Shown: positions 17,983 to 27,641, numbered from the stretch's first letter. The stretch: 51,030 nucleotides of DNA from an uncultured Actinomycetes bacterium (GCA_903918645.1 CAIXFH010000091.1:1-51030), one strand, 5' to 3'. Notes: generated by a model not told the origin, from the letters alone. Translations and numbers: made by a program.

Positions 17983-18309
17983 GTGCCTCCGTTGGGAACA
18001 TTCCTGCCCGTCATCATCGTCATCGCGATGTTCTACTTCCTCGTGCTGCGTCCTGCGCGCACGCGTCAGGCCCAGCAGCGGGCGCTCAACGCACGCCTTG
18101 CGCCGGGCCTTGACGTCATGACCACTTCGGGCATCTTTGGACTAATTGTGTCGATTGCCGACGATCAGGTGTCGCTGGAAGTTGCTCCAGGCGTTCGCAT
18201 CCGGGTCATGTCAGCGGCCATCGCGAAGATCGTCGACTCGACCCCAGCGGACGAGTCATCAGACACGGCGTCCGGCGGCGCGTCGCGCTCCGAACTCGCC
18301 GAAGGCTGA
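17983..18309 (+). CDS. yajC: Preprotein translocase accessory subunit YajC
   Basis: A 108-residue protein with a single N-terminal membrane helix (FLPVIIVIAMFYFLVLRPA) followed by RxRQAQQRAL and the small YajC domain with GLDVMTTSGIFGLIV. It associates with SecDF and the SecYEG translocon. The start is GTG 17983. The location between ruvB and secD is the standard actinobacterial arrangement. A 278-base structured spacer separates it from secD. Confidence 0.93.
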   Translation: MPPLGTFLPVIIVIAMFYFLVLRPARTRQAQQRALNARLAPGLDVMTTSGIFGLIVSIADDQVSLEVAPGVRIRVMSAAIAKIVDSTPADESSDTASGGASRSELAEG

Positions 18310-18587
18310 CCACTCTGCGTGTCCTTGAGAGAGCCCGAAAGTTGCTCTCGGTAACGACACGCCACCCGAACGGGTCAACCCAGGGCCGGTAAGCGGGCTT
18401 CGGTCCGACATACTTCTCAAGTCGCGTGAGCACGGGAACATCACCCGTTGCTGACTCGTCTGAGAGGGGTAACCCTTTCGCGTTGTGGACGGCCAGCCTG
18501 GCCGTCTGGGGAGGTCCCGCACCCGGCGGGCACGACTATTCCCGTGTGCGGCTGCTGCCGCATGTAGGACGACCAGGAGACACCACG
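18310..18587 (+). promoter_or_regulatory. Structured yajC-secD spacer, possible secD leader
   Basis: This spacer holds two inverted repeats: GAGAGC/GCTCTC (18329-18334 and 18344-18349, 9-base loop) and the stronger GACGGCCA-GCC-TGGCCGTC (18488-18506, 8 pairs). The secD frame stays open upstream to a GTG at 18426, so either a 54-residue N-terminal extension or a translated leader is possible. SecDF genes in several bacteria are controlled by arresting leader peptides; I found no RAPP- or RAPG-like arrest motif in the spacer, so this remains a candidate regulatory region only. Confidence 0.35.
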
Positions 18588-20387
18588 GTGGCCGCACCGA
18601 CTAAGACGAGCGCGAGTCCTGGGCGCACGCTCATGATTCTCGGTCTGATTCTGCTGGCGCTACTTGCGTGGGCCTTCGTGCCCACCCCGCGCGCACCCAA
18701 GCTTGGGCTTGATCTGCGCGGTGGAACTCAAGTAATCCTGACGCCGGTCTCTACCGACGGAGCGCAGATCCAAGATGACCAGCTCAAGCAGGCCGTGGAA
18801 ATCATCCGGCAGCGTGTCGATGGCTTCGGCGTAGCCGAATCTGAGGTCACCACCCAGGGCAGCGGACAGAACGCGAGCATCATCGTCTCGATTCCTGGGG
18901 TTACCAACCAGGCGATCTTGGACTCGCTCTCGACCACTGCCAAGTTGGATTTCCGACCAGTACTCAACATCGACTACGGCACTCCGCAGCCGATCGTGAC
19001 TCCCTCGCCCAGTGGTAGTGGATCACCCAAGCCTTCAGCGTCCTCCTCGCTCTCTGGTTCGCCCGCGCCGTCAGCATCGGTATCTGCATCGGCCGGCGGG
19101 ACCGCATCAGCCACGGCGTCGAGCAACGGCGCGGCAGTGACGGGCGGACTTCGTCCGGCGGCTGACAGCAGTGCATCTCCGTCTCCCTCTCCGTCAGCGG
19201 CCTCTCCGTCAGCGTCATCGGTCACCACGACCACCGTTGGTGGTGTCACCTCGGTTGGCGGCAATCCGCCGATCCAGTCAGCCAAAAACGACGCCGCGCT
19301 TAAGGCTGCCTTCGGCAACCTGGACTGCTCTACCCCAGGTGCGACCAAGGGCGGGCCAAACGATCCCAAGAAGTTTCTAGTCACCTGTTCCACCGATGGT
19401 TCGGTCAAGTACCTGCTCTCGCCCGCCGCTGTGCAGGGCGTTGAGATTTCAGGTGCTTCTGCTGGTCTTTCGCAAAACGGCGGTGGGTGGGAGGTCAACC
19501 TCACCTTCACCTCTGACGGTGCCAAGCAGTTCGCCGACACCACCACATCGCTGTCGAGCAAGCAGCCGCCAGAGAACCGGTTCGCCATCACACTCGATGG
19601 TTTGGTGCAGTCAGCTCCGTCGGTGAGCAGCCCGATTCTGGGTGGCAGCGCCGTCATCACGGGTTCGTTCACAGCTGATCAGGCCAAGGCCCTTGCCAAC
19701 GTCTTGAAGTACGGCTCACTGCCGGTGTCACTTACCCCGTCGTCGGTGCAGCAGCTGTCACCAACTTTGGGTCAAGATCAGCTCACCGCCGGTATCACCG
19801 CCGGTCTGCTCGGGCTATTGCTCGTCGTCGTGTACCTAGTGATCTACTACCGGGCGCTGGGCTTGGTTGCAGTTGCCTCGCTACTTGTCGCCGCCGCAAT
19901 CACCTACAGCCTGTTCGTGATTCTGGGTCGCCAGTTGGGCTTTACCCTGTCTCTTGCCGGCGTTGCCGGTGCGATCGTCGCGATCGGTATAACCGCCGAC
20001 TCATTCGTTGTGTACTTCGAACGTATGCGAGATGAGATCAGAGAAGGTCGCAGTCTTCGTGCTGCCGGAGATGCGGGCTGGATTCGAGCTCGACGAACGA
20101 TTCTGGCCGCCGACTTCGTCTCATTCCTAGCCGCGGTAGTCCTGTACTTCTTGTCGGTCGGCAGTGTGCGCGGCTTCGCTTTCACCCTGGGGCTGACCAC
20201 AATCGTCGACATCGTCGTCGCGTTCCTGTTCACGCGACCACTCGTCTCGGTGTTGATGCGCACAGCGTGGTTTACCTCGGGTAAGCCATGGACCGGGCTA
20301 TCACCGAACCGTCTTGGGGTTTCCCCTGCGGCACCTGCCGAAAGTCGAACCACTGTGGCCGCTACTCGCGCCGCGAAGGAGTCCTGA
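18588..20387 (+). CDS. secD: Protein translocase subunit SecD
   Basis: This proton-driven membrane subunit helps pull exported proteins through SecYEG. It has 599 residues from GTG 18588, which has GGAG 8 bases upstream. TM1 lies at about residues 13-31, followed by the diagnostic GLDLRGGTQVIL. The periplasmic P1 region carries a Ser/Ala/Pro/Thr-rich insertion of about 90 residues (near 135-224), then the conserved base domain and five C-terminal helices with the family motifs around LGLAGAIVAIGITADSFVV-like sequence (here SLAGVAGAIVAIGITAD). It ends with TGATG at the secF start. The insertion seems to have expanded from the proline-rich linker common in actinobacterial SecD. Confidence 0.95.
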   Translation: MAAPTKTSASPGRTLMILGLILLALLAWAFVPTPRAPKLGLDLRGGTQVILTPVSTDGAQIQDDQLKQAVEIIRQRVDGFGVAESEVTTQGSGQNASIIVSIPGVTNQAILDSLSTTAKLDFRPVLNIDYGTPQPIVTPSPSGSGSPKPSASSSLSGSPAPSASVSASAGGTASATASSNGAAVTGGLRPAADSSASPSPSPSAASPSASSVTTTTVGGVTSVGGNPPIQSAKNDAALKAAFGNLDCSTPGATKGGPNDPKKFLVTCSTDGSVKYLLSPAAVQGVEISGASAGLSQNGGGWEVNLTFTSDGAKQFADTTTSLSSKQPPENRFAITLDGLVQSAPSVSSPILGGSAVITGSFTADQAKALANVLKYGSLPVSLTPSSVQQLSPTLGQDQLTAGITAGLLGLLLVVVYLVIYYRALGLVAVASLLVAAAITYSLFVILGRQLGFTLSLAGVAGAIVAIGITADSFVVYFERMRDEIREGRSLRAAGDAGWIRARRTILAADFVSFLAAVVLYFLSVGSVRGFAFTLGLTTIVDIVVAFLFTRPLVSVLMRTAWFTSGKPWTGLSPNRLGVSPAAPAESRTTVAATRAAKES

Positions 20388-21526
20388 TGTCCTCGCTAGG
20401 CACCCTGGCACACAAGCTCTACAGCGGTGAGGTCTCCTACGACTTCATCCGCAACCGCCGTCGCTGGTACGCGATCTCGGGCATCTTCCTCGTACTCGCT
20501 CTCGTCGGCCTTTTCGGTCGCGGTCTCAACATGGGTATTGAGTTCAAAGGCGGCTCCGAGTTCACCATCCCGCCGAGTCAGTCAACTGTTGAGCAGGCTC
20601 GTACCTCTGCCAAGACCGCGGGCATCACAGATCCGATCGTCACGCAGGTCGGTGCAGACAAGATCCGCATTCAGACACCGGCACTGACCCCGAAGGAGTC
20701 GGCGGCGGTCACCGCGCAACTCTCGAAGGATCTGGGTGTGTCCCAGGGCGAGATTGGCGTGACACTGATTGGACCTACCTGGGGTGCTGAGATCTCGAAA
20801 CGTGCAGCGCAAGGGTTGGTGGTATTCCTTGTATTAGTGGTGATCTTCCTGTCGGCGTACTTCGAGTGGCGACTCGCAGTGGCTGCTCTAGTCGCGCTTA
20901 TCCACGACTTGTTGATCACCGTCGGGATCTACGCACTCACTGGATTTGAGATCACGCCAGCGACGGTGATCGGGGTCTTGACCATCTTAGGTTTCTCGCT
21001 CTACGACACCGTGGTGGTGTTCGACAAGGTGCGCGAGAACACCAAGGGCATCACGTCGGGAAACCGGATGACCTACAGCGAGGCCGCCAACCTGGCGCTC
21101 AACCAGACCCTGGTGCGTTCGATCAACACCTCAGTCGTGGCGCTGCTGCCAGTGGCCTCGATTCTGGTTATCGGCGTTGGGTTCTTGGGCGCCGGAACGT
21201 TGAAGGACTTGGCACTCGCTCTGTTTGTGGGTACCGCAGCCGGTACTTACTCGTCGATCTTCATCGCGACGCCGGTTGCCTGCCAGCTGCAGGAGCGCCG
21301 TCCGGAGATGAAGGCGCTTGCCTCTCGCGTTCAGGCACGTAGATCGGGTTCGGACAAGAACAAGAACGCAGCGCGCAAGGGTGCTGGTGGTACGGCGTTG
21401 CTCGAATCCGACACCGACGAGCAGGGGTCCGACACTACGACGGCAGCCCTGCTCAACCATGGGATCGTCGCAACCGGCCCGCGTCAGCAGCCGAAAAACT
21501 CGAGTCGAAGTCGGCGCAAGAAGTAG
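20387..21526 (+). CDS. secF: Protein translocase subunit SecF
   Basis: Partner of SecD, 379 residues with six membrane helices. It starts at ATG 20387, sharing one base with the secD TGA, with AAGGAG 6 bases upstream; an earlier in-frame ATG at 20288 inside secD was rejected. Family blocks are GLNMGIEFKGGSEF after TM1 and TPATVIGVLTILGFSLYDTVVVFDKVREN in the helical bundle (key residues GFSLYDTVVV). The C-terminal tail of about 70 residues is basic and disordered, as in other actinobacterial SecF proteins. apt follows 2 bases later. Confidence 0.96.
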   Translation: MSSLGTLAHKLYSGEVSYDFIRNRRRWYAISGIFLVLALVGLFGRGLNMGIEFKGGSEFTIPPSQSTVEQARTSAKTAGITDPIVTQVGADKIRIQTPALTPKESAAVTAQLSKDLGVSQGEIGVTLIGPTWGAEISKRAAQGLVVFLVLVVIFLSAYFEWRLAVAALVALIHDLLITVGIYALTGFEITPATVIGVLTILGFSLYDTVVVFDKVRENTKGITSGNRMTYSEAANLALNQTLVRSINTSVVALLPVASILVIGVGFLGAGTLKDLALALFVGTAAGTYSSIFIATPVACQLQERRPEMKALASRVQARRSGSDKNKNAARKGAGGTALLESDTDEQGSDTTTAALLNHGIVATGPRQQPKNSSRSRRKK

Positions 21527-21528
21527 TT

Positions 21529-22065
21529 GTGACCGAACTCGAATCCTTTCTCGATGAGCACATTCGGGTCATAGTCGACTGGCCAACCGCTGGTGTGCAC
21601 TTTCGCGACATCAATCCGCTGCTTGCGCACCCGCTCGGCATCGGCAACGTCGTCGATGGGATGAATGCCGCGTTGCTCGCAGCAGCTCTGGACGATTTTG
21701 ACGTCGTAGCTGGTATTGAGGCTCGTGGATTCATGCTCGGGGCTGCCCTTGCTGCTGCTCGGGGGATCGGTTTCATCCCGGTGCGCAAGCAAGGCAAGCT
21801 CCCAGGGCAGGTACATGCGGTCACCTACGACCTCGAGTACGGCAGCGCTACGTTGGAACTTCAGATCGACGCAGTGCGTCCCGGCCAACGCGTGCTCCTG
21901 GTCGACGATGTCCTAGCCACTGGTGGCACAGCAGGGGCGGCATCAGCACTACTGACCACAGCTGGCGGCAACGTGGTGGCGTTGATGGCTTTGCTCGAGA
22001 TCTCGGTTCTAGGTGGTCGCAGCCGACTCATGGATCTGCCAGTGCTGGCTCTGCGCGCGGTCTGA
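21529..22065 (+). CDS. apt: Adenine phosphoribosyltransferase
   Basis: A 178-residue purine salvage enzyme joining adenine and PRPP to AMP. It has the PRPP-binding signature [14 protein letters not shown], the [14 protein letters not shown] block and RKQGKLPG typical of APRT. The start is GTG 21529, 2 bases after secF. The chain secD-secF-apt-rel is a widely conserved actinobacterial group, and the link between purine salvage and (p)ppGpp metabolism is metabolic rather than physical. Confidence 0.95.
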   Translation: MTELESFLDEHIRVIVDWPTAGVHFRDINPLLAHPLGIGNVVDGMNAALLAAALDDFDVVAGIEARGFMLGAALAAARGIGFIPVRKQGKLPGQVHAVTYDLEYGSATLELQIDAVRPGQRVLLVDDVLATGGTAGAASALLTTAGGNVVALMALLEISVLGGRSRLMDLPVLALRAV

Positions 22066-22133
22066 TTCGTTGCGCCGCCGGTGGGAACGTAGACTCAGAC
22101 GTCACAGCAGCCCGCAGGCCTAGGGGGAGCACA

Positions 22134-24446
22134 GTGACCGACGATGTAGTCGAGGTACAGGGCGCGTCCGTGCCTGTCCCGCAGAGCGTCACTTCGCTCT
22201 ATTCGCCTGCTGTCGCTGCCACCAGCCGCCGTTCGATTCTGCCCAGGATTACGCCTTGGCGCGGTAATGGACGAGCTAGCACCTTCCCTGAACTCGAACC
22301 GTTGTTCCGCCTGGTTCGTACCTATCACCCCAAGGCTGATCTTAAGATCTTGGAGCAGGCGTACGAGCGCGCGCTGTATTTGCATCGCGATCAACGTCGA
22401 CGCTCGGGTGAGCCCTACATCACTCACCCGCTTGCGGTGGCGATGATCTTGGCCGAGCTCGGGATGACGCCGCCCACCCTGGCAGCGGCCCTACTGCACG
22501 ACACAATTGAAGACACCGAGTACTCCCTTGATGCCCTGCGCGAGGACTTCGGTGATGAGGTCGCTTCGCTGGTCGATGGTGTCACCAAACTCGACAAGGT
22601 TAAGTACGGCCAGGCCACTGCAGCCGAGACGGTGCGCAAGATGGTTATCGCGATGGCCCGCGACATCCGCGTACTCGTCATCAAGTTGGCTGACCGATTG
22701 CACAACATGCGCACGTTGCACTGGATGCCCATCGAGAAGCAAGAGTCGAAGGCTCGCGAAACGCTGGAGATCTACGCTCCACTCGCGCATCGCCTAGGCA
22801 TGAACACCATGAAGTGGGAACTCGAGGATCTCTCGTTCGCAGCGTTGTATCCCAAGATGTACGACGAAATCGCCCGTCTAGTGGGTACCCGTGCACCCGA
22901 GCGCGATAGTTATCTGGGGGAGGTCACCGACGCTGTAGAGGCCGATCTCCGCGAAGCGAAGATCAAGGCCACGGTCACGGGTCGACCCAAGCATTACTAC
23001 TCCGTTTATCAGAAGATGATCGTGCGCGGTCGTGACTTCGCCGACATCTATGACCTCGTAGGAATACGTATCACGGTCGAGGATGTCCGCGACTGTTACG
23101 CCGTCTTGGGCATCATCCACGCCAGGTGGAATCCAGTCCCTGGGCGGTTCAAGGACTTCATCGCGATGCCGAAGTTCAACATGTATCAGTCGTTGCACAC
23201 GACCGTGATCGGGCCGGGAGGCAAGCCCGTAGAGATGCAGATTCGCACGATGGACATGCACCGCGCCGCAGAGTACGGCGTGGCTGCGCACTGGCGTTAC
23301 AAGCAGGGGACAGTAGGCGGCAAGTCGGGCCCCGACGACATGGGTTGGCTGCGTCAACTTCTGGAATGGCAGCGCGAAACCGAGGATCCCGACGATTTCC
23401 TCGATGCGCTTCGTTACGACCTTGGTTCTACCGAGGTGTTCGTCTTCACGCCCAAGGGCGACGTTGTAGCGCTGCCCGGCGGTGCCACGTCGATTGACTT
23501 TGCCTATGCGGTGCACACCGAGGTCGGACACCGCTGTGTCGGTGCGCGAGTCAACGGCAAGCTCGTGCCACTTGAGTCCGCCCTCACATCCGGTGATGTG
23601 GTTGAGGTATTCACCTCAAAGGCTGAGAACGCTGCACCCTCGCGCGACTGGCTGCAGTTCGCACAGAGTCCGCGCGCCCGATCCAAGATCAAGGCCTGGT
23701 TCTCCAAGGAGCGCCGTGAGGAATCGGTCGAGGCAGGTAAGGATGCGCTGACCAGAGCGATGCGCAAGGCCGGACTCCCCATGGCTCGGCTCTTTTCGAC
23801 CTCGTCACTTCAAGCGCTGCTCGCCGATATGCACTACGCGGACGTCACAGCGCTCTATGTCGCTGTTGGCGAGGGCAAAGTCACCGCGACCAGTGTCGTA
23901 CAGCGCCTCATGCAGGCCCACGGCGGAGCCGATGGCGCAACCGAGGATCTCGCTGAAGCGATCAACCCGACTCGGGTGGCATCGGGCAAGGCGCGGCCAC
24001 AAGGTGACCCCGGCATCGTGGTCAACGGCGACGACGACGTTTGGGTGAAGTTGGCGCGTTGCTGCACGCCTGTGCCTGGAGATGCGGTGCTGGGCTTTGT
24101 TACTCGCGGCAACGGAGTTTCGGTACACCGCACTGACTGCGTGAATGCCGACCAGTTGCGACTTGAGCCCGACCGCATCGTGCCGGTGTCGTGGGCACCG
24201 AAATCCACCAGTGTTTTCTTGGTCAACATTCAGGTTGAGGCGTTGGATCGCTCGCGTCTGCTATCCGACGTTACAAGGGCGCTGTCGGACCAGCATGTCA
24301 ACATCTTGTCAGCCTCGGTGAGCACAACGCGCGACCGTATTGCCCTCTCGCGCTTCACTTTCGAGATGGCAGACGCTGCCCACCTGGGTCAAGTACTCAA
24401 CACAGTTCGCGGGGTCGAAGGGGTCTTCGACGTCTATCGAGTGTGA
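22134..24446 (+). CDS. rel: Bifunctional (p)ppGpp synthetase/hydrolase (Rel)
   Basis: The stringent-response enzyme, 770 residues, long RelA/SpoT form. The domains in order are: HD hydrolase ([11 protein letters not shown] and [12 protein letters not shown]), synthetase ([39 protein letters not shown] with the RxKD motif of bifunctional enzymes, VEMQIRT), TGS ([15 protein letters not shown]), the conserved-cysteine zinc-finger region ([16 protein letters not shown]) and a C-terminal ACT domain. The presence of intact HD and synthetase motifs predicts both making and degrading the alarmone. The start is GTG 22134 with GGGGAG 4 bases upstream. It ends in a hairpin shared with the convergent DUF349 gene. 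Confidence 0.96.
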   Translation: MTDDVVEVQGASVPVPQSVTSLYSPAVAATSRRSILPRITPWRGNGRASTFPELEPLFRLVRTYHPKADLKILEQAYERALYLHRDQRRRSGEPYITHPLAVAMILAELGMTPPTLAAALLHDTIEDTEYSLDALREDFGDEVASLVDGVTKLDKVKYGQATAAETVRKMVIAMARDIRVLVIKLADRLHNMRTLHWMPIEKQESKARETLEIYAPLAHRLGMNTMKWELEDLSFAALYPKMYDEIARLVGTRAPERDSYLGEVTDAVEADLREAKIKATVTGRPKHYYSVYQKMIVRGRDFADIYDLVGIRITVEDVRDCYAVLGIIHARWNPVPGRFKDFIAMPKFNMYQSLHTTVIGPGGKPVEMQIRTMDMHRAAEYGVAAHWRYKQGTVGGKSGPDDMGWLRQLLEWQRETEDPDDFLDALRYDLGSTEVFVFTPKGDVVALPGGATSIDFAYAVHTEVGHRCVGARVNGKLVPLESALTSGDVVEVFTSKAENAAPSRDWLQFAQSPRARSKIKAWFSKERREESVEAGKDALTRAMRKAGLPMARLFSTSSLQALLADMHYADVTALYVAVGEGKVTATSVVQRLMQAHGGADGATEDLAEAINPTRVASGKARPQGDPGIVVNGDDDVWVKLARCCTPVPGDAVLGFVTRGNGVSVHRTDCVNADQLRLEPDRIVPVSWAPKSTSVFLVNIQVEALDRSRLLSDVTRALSDQHVNILSASVSTTRDRIALSRFTFEMADAAHLGQVLNTVRGVEGVFDVYRV

Positions 24447-24453
24447 CCTCGAA

Positions 24454-24475
24454 TTCGCCGGGATCAGCCGGCGAA
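24454..24475. terminator. Bidirectional hairpin between rel and the DUF349 gene
   Basis: TTCGCCGG (24454-24461) and CCGGCGAA (24468-24475) form an 8-pair stem with a 6-base loop between the convergent stop codons; it overlaps the last bases of the DUF349 frame. No long T run follows on either strand, so it may act with Rho or as an RNA 3'-end protector. Confidence 0.55.
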
Positions 24476-26635
24476 CTCAGTGGCCGCGCGTTGGGCCGCA
24501 TCGAGCAGGGCTCGGGTCGTGGTGATGCGGGTGTCAGTTTCCTGCACCTTGCGAGCATCTCCGGCCGCCTCTGCCTTTGCTCGCTGCGCCTCGAGTTTGT
24601 CGAGGGATCCTTGGAACTGCGCAACAGTTGCATCAGCGCGTGCCTTGGCTTCGGGGTTGCTGCGTCGCCACTGATCCTGCTCGCCCTGGCGCAGGCTCTC
24701 TTCTACCTTGCGAAGTCTGCCTTCGATCCGCTCCTTGTCATTGCGCGGAACGTGGCCGATCTTCTCCCAGCGTTCTTGGATCGAACGCAGGGTTGCCTTG
24801 GCAGCCTTGAGGTTGCTCGGATCAATCGCCTCAGCCTCGGCGAGCAGGGCTTGCTTGCTGGCAAGGTTTTCGGTGAAGCCAGCATCGCGCTGCGATAACG
24901 CGGCAGTGCGAGCCGCAAAGAAGGTGTCCTGTGCGCCGCGGAAGGCGTTCCAGAGGGTGTCCTCTTCTTCCTTGCTCGCGCGTCCGGATTCCTTCCATCG
25001 AACCATCAGCGCACGGTAGGCACCGGCAGTGACTCCCCAGTCAGTCGACGACTTGAGCTCCTCGGCCTCGGCGACGAGTGCTTCCTTAACCTGGCGTGCC
25101 TCGCTGCGCTCGCTATCGAGTTTCGCGAAGTACTGCCGGCGCTGCTTGTCGAACTGGGATCGGGCATGGCTAAAGCGCTTCCACAGGGCTTGCTCGCTGG
25201 TGCGGTCGGCCCGGGGGGCTGCCTTCCAGTCGTCGAGCAGCGCCTTGAAGCGCTCGCCGGTTGACTTCCACGACGTCGACTCGGCCAGCCCCTCGGACTC
25301 GGCGACGATGGCTTCGCGTGCGGCCAGTGCTGCGGCTTTGGCGGCTGCTCTTTCCTCCGCGATCGCCTTGCGACGTTCTTCGATCAACTCGTCGAGTTGA
25401 TCGACTCGAGTGCTCAGCGAGGCGATGTCACCGACCATGGCGGGAGCTGCGATTGCTTCGCGAGCACGGGTGATCAGCGCGGTGGTCTGTTCGGTGGCCG
25501 ACTTACCCTCGCCGATACGACGGCTGGCGAGATCGAGCTCAGCGCTCAAGTCGTCGTACTTGCGGGCGAAGAAGGCGAGGCCTTCCTCGGGGGTGCCAGC
25601 GGCCCAGTTGCCGACCGTGACTTCGCTGCCATCGCCCAGGACTAGGGCAACAATGCCATCGGCGGAAATCCGGCCGAACTTGGTTGATTCCGATACCGGC
25701 TCAGGTGCTGGTATGACCGGCTGGGACGCAACCGGGGGTGCAGGGCGAACGGATCCAGCCAAGATGGCCGGGCTTGGTCGTGGACCCGGCTTCGGAGCGC
25801 CCGAGGCAGAGGCAGAGGCAGAAGCAGAAGCAGAAGCAGAAGCAGAATCAGCGGCAGAAGCAGAGTCTGCAGAATCAGCGGCAGCGGGGCTCGGGGGAGT
25901 CACGCTTTCGGCCGGGCTTTCGCTGGTGCTCGCCACTTCGTCATCGCTGTTGGTGTCGGCGCTGAGAACGGTTTCGGTTGCTCCAGCAACGTCGGCGGTG
26001 TCGTCGACGTTGGGCGCAGACTCGACATCGGCAACAATCTGGGCGCCGTCGATAGTGGCAGCTACGGCCAACTCCTCGACGATGAGCTCTTCGAGGACGA
26101 GTTCCTCGAGTACGAGTTCAGCTACTACGGCTTCGAGTACAGCTTCTTCTACGGCGTGTTCGGTCGCGGCTAGCTCTGCAGTGGCAGCGATGAGTTCAGC
26201 GCTATCAGCAGCGGTGCCATCGGCAATGAGTTCGGCAACAACGGCTTCGAGGGCCACTTCCTCGTTGAGGAGTTCGACAAGGACGCCTTCTGCGGCAACT
26301 ACTTCCCGAGCGGCTTCCTGGATTTCATCGAGCTCGACTGCGGGTGCCTCGACTGAGGTCTCGGGTGCGGCGGGAATCTCATCGAATTCCGGATCCAACT
26401 CCCACTCCTCCTCGGCAGCGCCGGAGGCGTAGGCGACCTCGATCACGTTTGCGAACTCGAGGTTCTCGTTGGCATCGGGCTCAACCTCGGAGTCGGCCTC
26501 GAGTTCGGCCTCGAGATCGGCATCGATCTCGCCGATCGCCGCGGTATCAGGCGCGACAGGCAGTGGCTCGGCGTCAGCCGCGGTGGTGTGCTCGCTCGTG
26601 GTGCTCTCGCTCGTGGTGCTCTCATCGTTACTCAT
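24464..26635 (-). CDS. DUF349-domain protein with a long acidic, low-complexity N-terminus
   Basis: 723 residues. The first 300 or so are extremely acidic and repetitive (VEELVLEEL- and AELVAAE-like runs, then (Ser-Ala)n), ending in a Pro-rich segment. The C-terminal half contains DUF349 coiled-coil units with repeated WK-SGR/WKAAPRAD, LWxxFRxAQDxFF motifs, at about residues 430-680. DUF349 proteins sit next to rel and a cyclophilin in many actinobacteria; their function is not established. ATG 26635 has GAGGAG 6 bases upstream. The gene follows the cyclophilin gene by 10 bases on the same strand, so the two form an operon. A (GCAGAR)7 microsatellite within it could vary in length. Confidence 0.82.
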   Translation of the reverse strand: MSNDESTTSESTTSEHTTAADAEPLPVAPDTAAIGEIDADLEAELEADSEVEPDANENLEFANVIEVAYASGAAEEEWELDPEFDEIPAAPETSVEAPAVELDEIQEAAREVVAAEGVLVELLNEEVALEAVVAELIADGTAADSAELIAATAELAATEHAVEEAVLEAVVAELVLEELVLEELIVEELAVAATIDGAQIVADVESAPNVDDTADVAGATETVLSADTNSDDEVASTSESPAESVTPPSPAAADSADSASAADSASASASASASASASGAPKPGPRPSPAILAGSVRPAPPVASQPVIPAPEPVSESTKFGRISADGIVALVLGDGSEVTVGNWAAGTPEEGLAFFARKYDDLSAELDLASRRIGEGKSATEQTTALITRAREAIAAPAMVGDIASLSTRVDQLDELIEERRKAIAEERAAAKAAALAAREAIVAESEGLAESTSWKSTGERFKALLDDWKAAPRADRTSEQALWKRFSHARSQFDKQRRQYFAKLDSERSEARQVKEALVAEAEELKSSTDWGVTAGAYRALMVRWKESGRASKEEEDTLWNAFRGAQDTFFAARTAALSQRDAGFTENLASKQALLAEAEAIDPSNLKAAKATLRSIQERWEKIGHVPRNDKERIEGRLRKVEESLRQGEQDQWRRSNPEAKARADATVAQFQGSLDKLEAQRAKAEAAGDARKVQETDTRITTTRALLDAAQRAATEFAG
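25803..25844. repeat. Hexanucleotide tandem array inside the DUF349 gene
   Basis: Seven units of GAGGCA/GAAGCA run head to tail, encoding alternating Ser-Ala on the minus strand. Degenerate copies continue to about 25890. Copy-number change would keep the frame. Confidence 0.8.
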
Positions 26636-26645
26636 GGTTCACTCC

Positions 26646-27503
26646 TCAGCCAGACTTTGCGGTCGTGGCTTTCGTGATGATGAATGGCTGGGCGGGCTTA
26701 CCGTCGCCGCCGCCACCCTGGACACCTACATTTGCAACCTTGGTGATGACATCAAGACCGGATACGACCTTGCCCCAAATCGTGTAGCTCGGGGGCAGTG
26801 TTGTGTCCTTGTAAACGATGAAGAACTGGCTACCCGCGGTACCGGGGCCAGCGTTCGCCATGGCAACCGTACCGGCGGGATAGTCGTTAGTGCCATTGGT
26901 TGGCAGGTTTTCGTCAGGAACGGTGTAGCCGGGGCCGTTCTGGGCGTCGTTGGTCGGGCTGCCGCATTGCACGACGAAGATGCCTGCGGTGGTGAGCCGG
27001 AAACAGTCAGCGAGGTTGTAGTAGCCCTGATCGGCGAGGAACACCTCAGACGCAGCAGTCTGCGGGGCGCCAGCTTGATCGAGTTGAATCACTACCTTGC
27101 CGCAGTTGGTGTCCAAGGTCATCGTGTACGTCTTCCCGGCATCGAGCGTGCTGGTCGGAGCCGATGCCCAGTGGTCCTTCTTGGTGGTGGGCTTGGGTCC
27201 CTGCGGGCAGACCAGTGCCGCCGGCGAGGCGGAGGCCGAGGCCGACGCAGAGGTACTGGGTGAGGCAGCTGTGCTAGGTGAACTCGAAGCAGTGGGAGTC
27301 GGTGAGGCAGCGATCGGCGCGGGGTCGCTACCGGAGTTCTGCACCAACATCGCGACAGCCCCGCCCACGACAACGAGACCAGCGATAACCGCCAGGATCT
27401 GATTGCGACGACGAGATCCGCTGGCGGACGCGTTGCGTCTCGCTTGCTGACGCTCGTACTTCTTGCGTGCAAGTTCGCGTTCGCGCTTGTTGCTGCTAGA
27501 CAC
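26646..27503 (-). CDS. Membrane-anchored cyclophilin-type peptidyl-prolyl isomerase
   Basis: 285 residues with a highly basic cytoplasmic N-terminus (Lys/Arg-rich, about 1-33), one membrane helix (about 36-55), a Ser/Ala/Pro linker and an extracytoplasmic cyclophilin domain (about 115-280). Cyclophilin blocks are FRLTTAGIFVVQCGSPT, GPGYTVPDEN, GTVAMANAGPGTAGSQFFI and YTIWGKVVSGLDV. The usual FHR/CHR motif reads CFR here: the catalytic Arg is kept, the preceding His is Phe. It probably speeds folding of exported proteins. The start is GTG 27503 with GGGAG upstream. It lies upstream of, and is probably transcribed with, the DUF349 gene. Confidence 0.88.
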   Translation of the reverse strand: MSSSNKRERELARKKYERQQARRNASASGSRRRNQILAVIAGLVVVGGAVAMLVQNSGSDPAPIAASPTPTASSSPSTAASPSTSASASASASPAALVCPQGPKPTTKKDHWASAPTSTLDAGKTYTMTLDTNCGKVVIQLDQAGAPQTAASEVFLADQGYYNLADCFRLTTAGIFVVQCGSPTNDAQNGPGYTVPDENLPTNGTNDYPAGTVAMANAGPGTAGSQFFIVYKDTTLPPSYTIWGKVVSGLDVITKVANVGVQGGGGDGKPAQPFIITKATTAKSG

Positions 27504-27609
27504 CGTTGGTTACTCCCTGTCCATGAAGGATGCTCACGCTCCGTGTGCGAGTGTAGGGAAGACAAGGCGGTCGAAGCCGATCGGGGCGGCGGTACGCTCT
27601 GCCTGATGG

Positions 27610-27641
27610 GTGAATGTTCACCGATCGGGTCAGTCCTGACT
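27610..27641 (+). promoter_or_regulatory. Two small palindromes in the MBL-gene leader
   Basis: GGTGAA-TG-TTCACC (27610-27623) and GTCAG-TC-CTGAC (27630-27641) lie 28-60 bases before the GTG start, in the 166-base divergent spacer. The first is a near-perfect dyad of operator size. No regulator can be named. Confidence 0.35.

Noticed and set aside
18974-19672. Minus-strand frame of about 230 codons within secD
   Set aside because: It is complementary to the Ser/Ala/Pro insertion of SecD, and the SecD frame is well conserved on both sides.
22295-22308. A second LexA-like sequence (CGAAC-CGTT-GTTCC) inside rel
   Set aside because: It lies about 160 bases inside the coding sequence, is imperfect at the edge and can be explained by the codons for a conserved region; it is not in promoter position.
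25410-26432. 340-codon Ser-rich plus-strand frame opposite the DUF349 gene
   Set aside because: The low-complexity Ser/Ala product mirrors the acidic repeats of the real gene on the other strand; no ribosome binding site and no domain.
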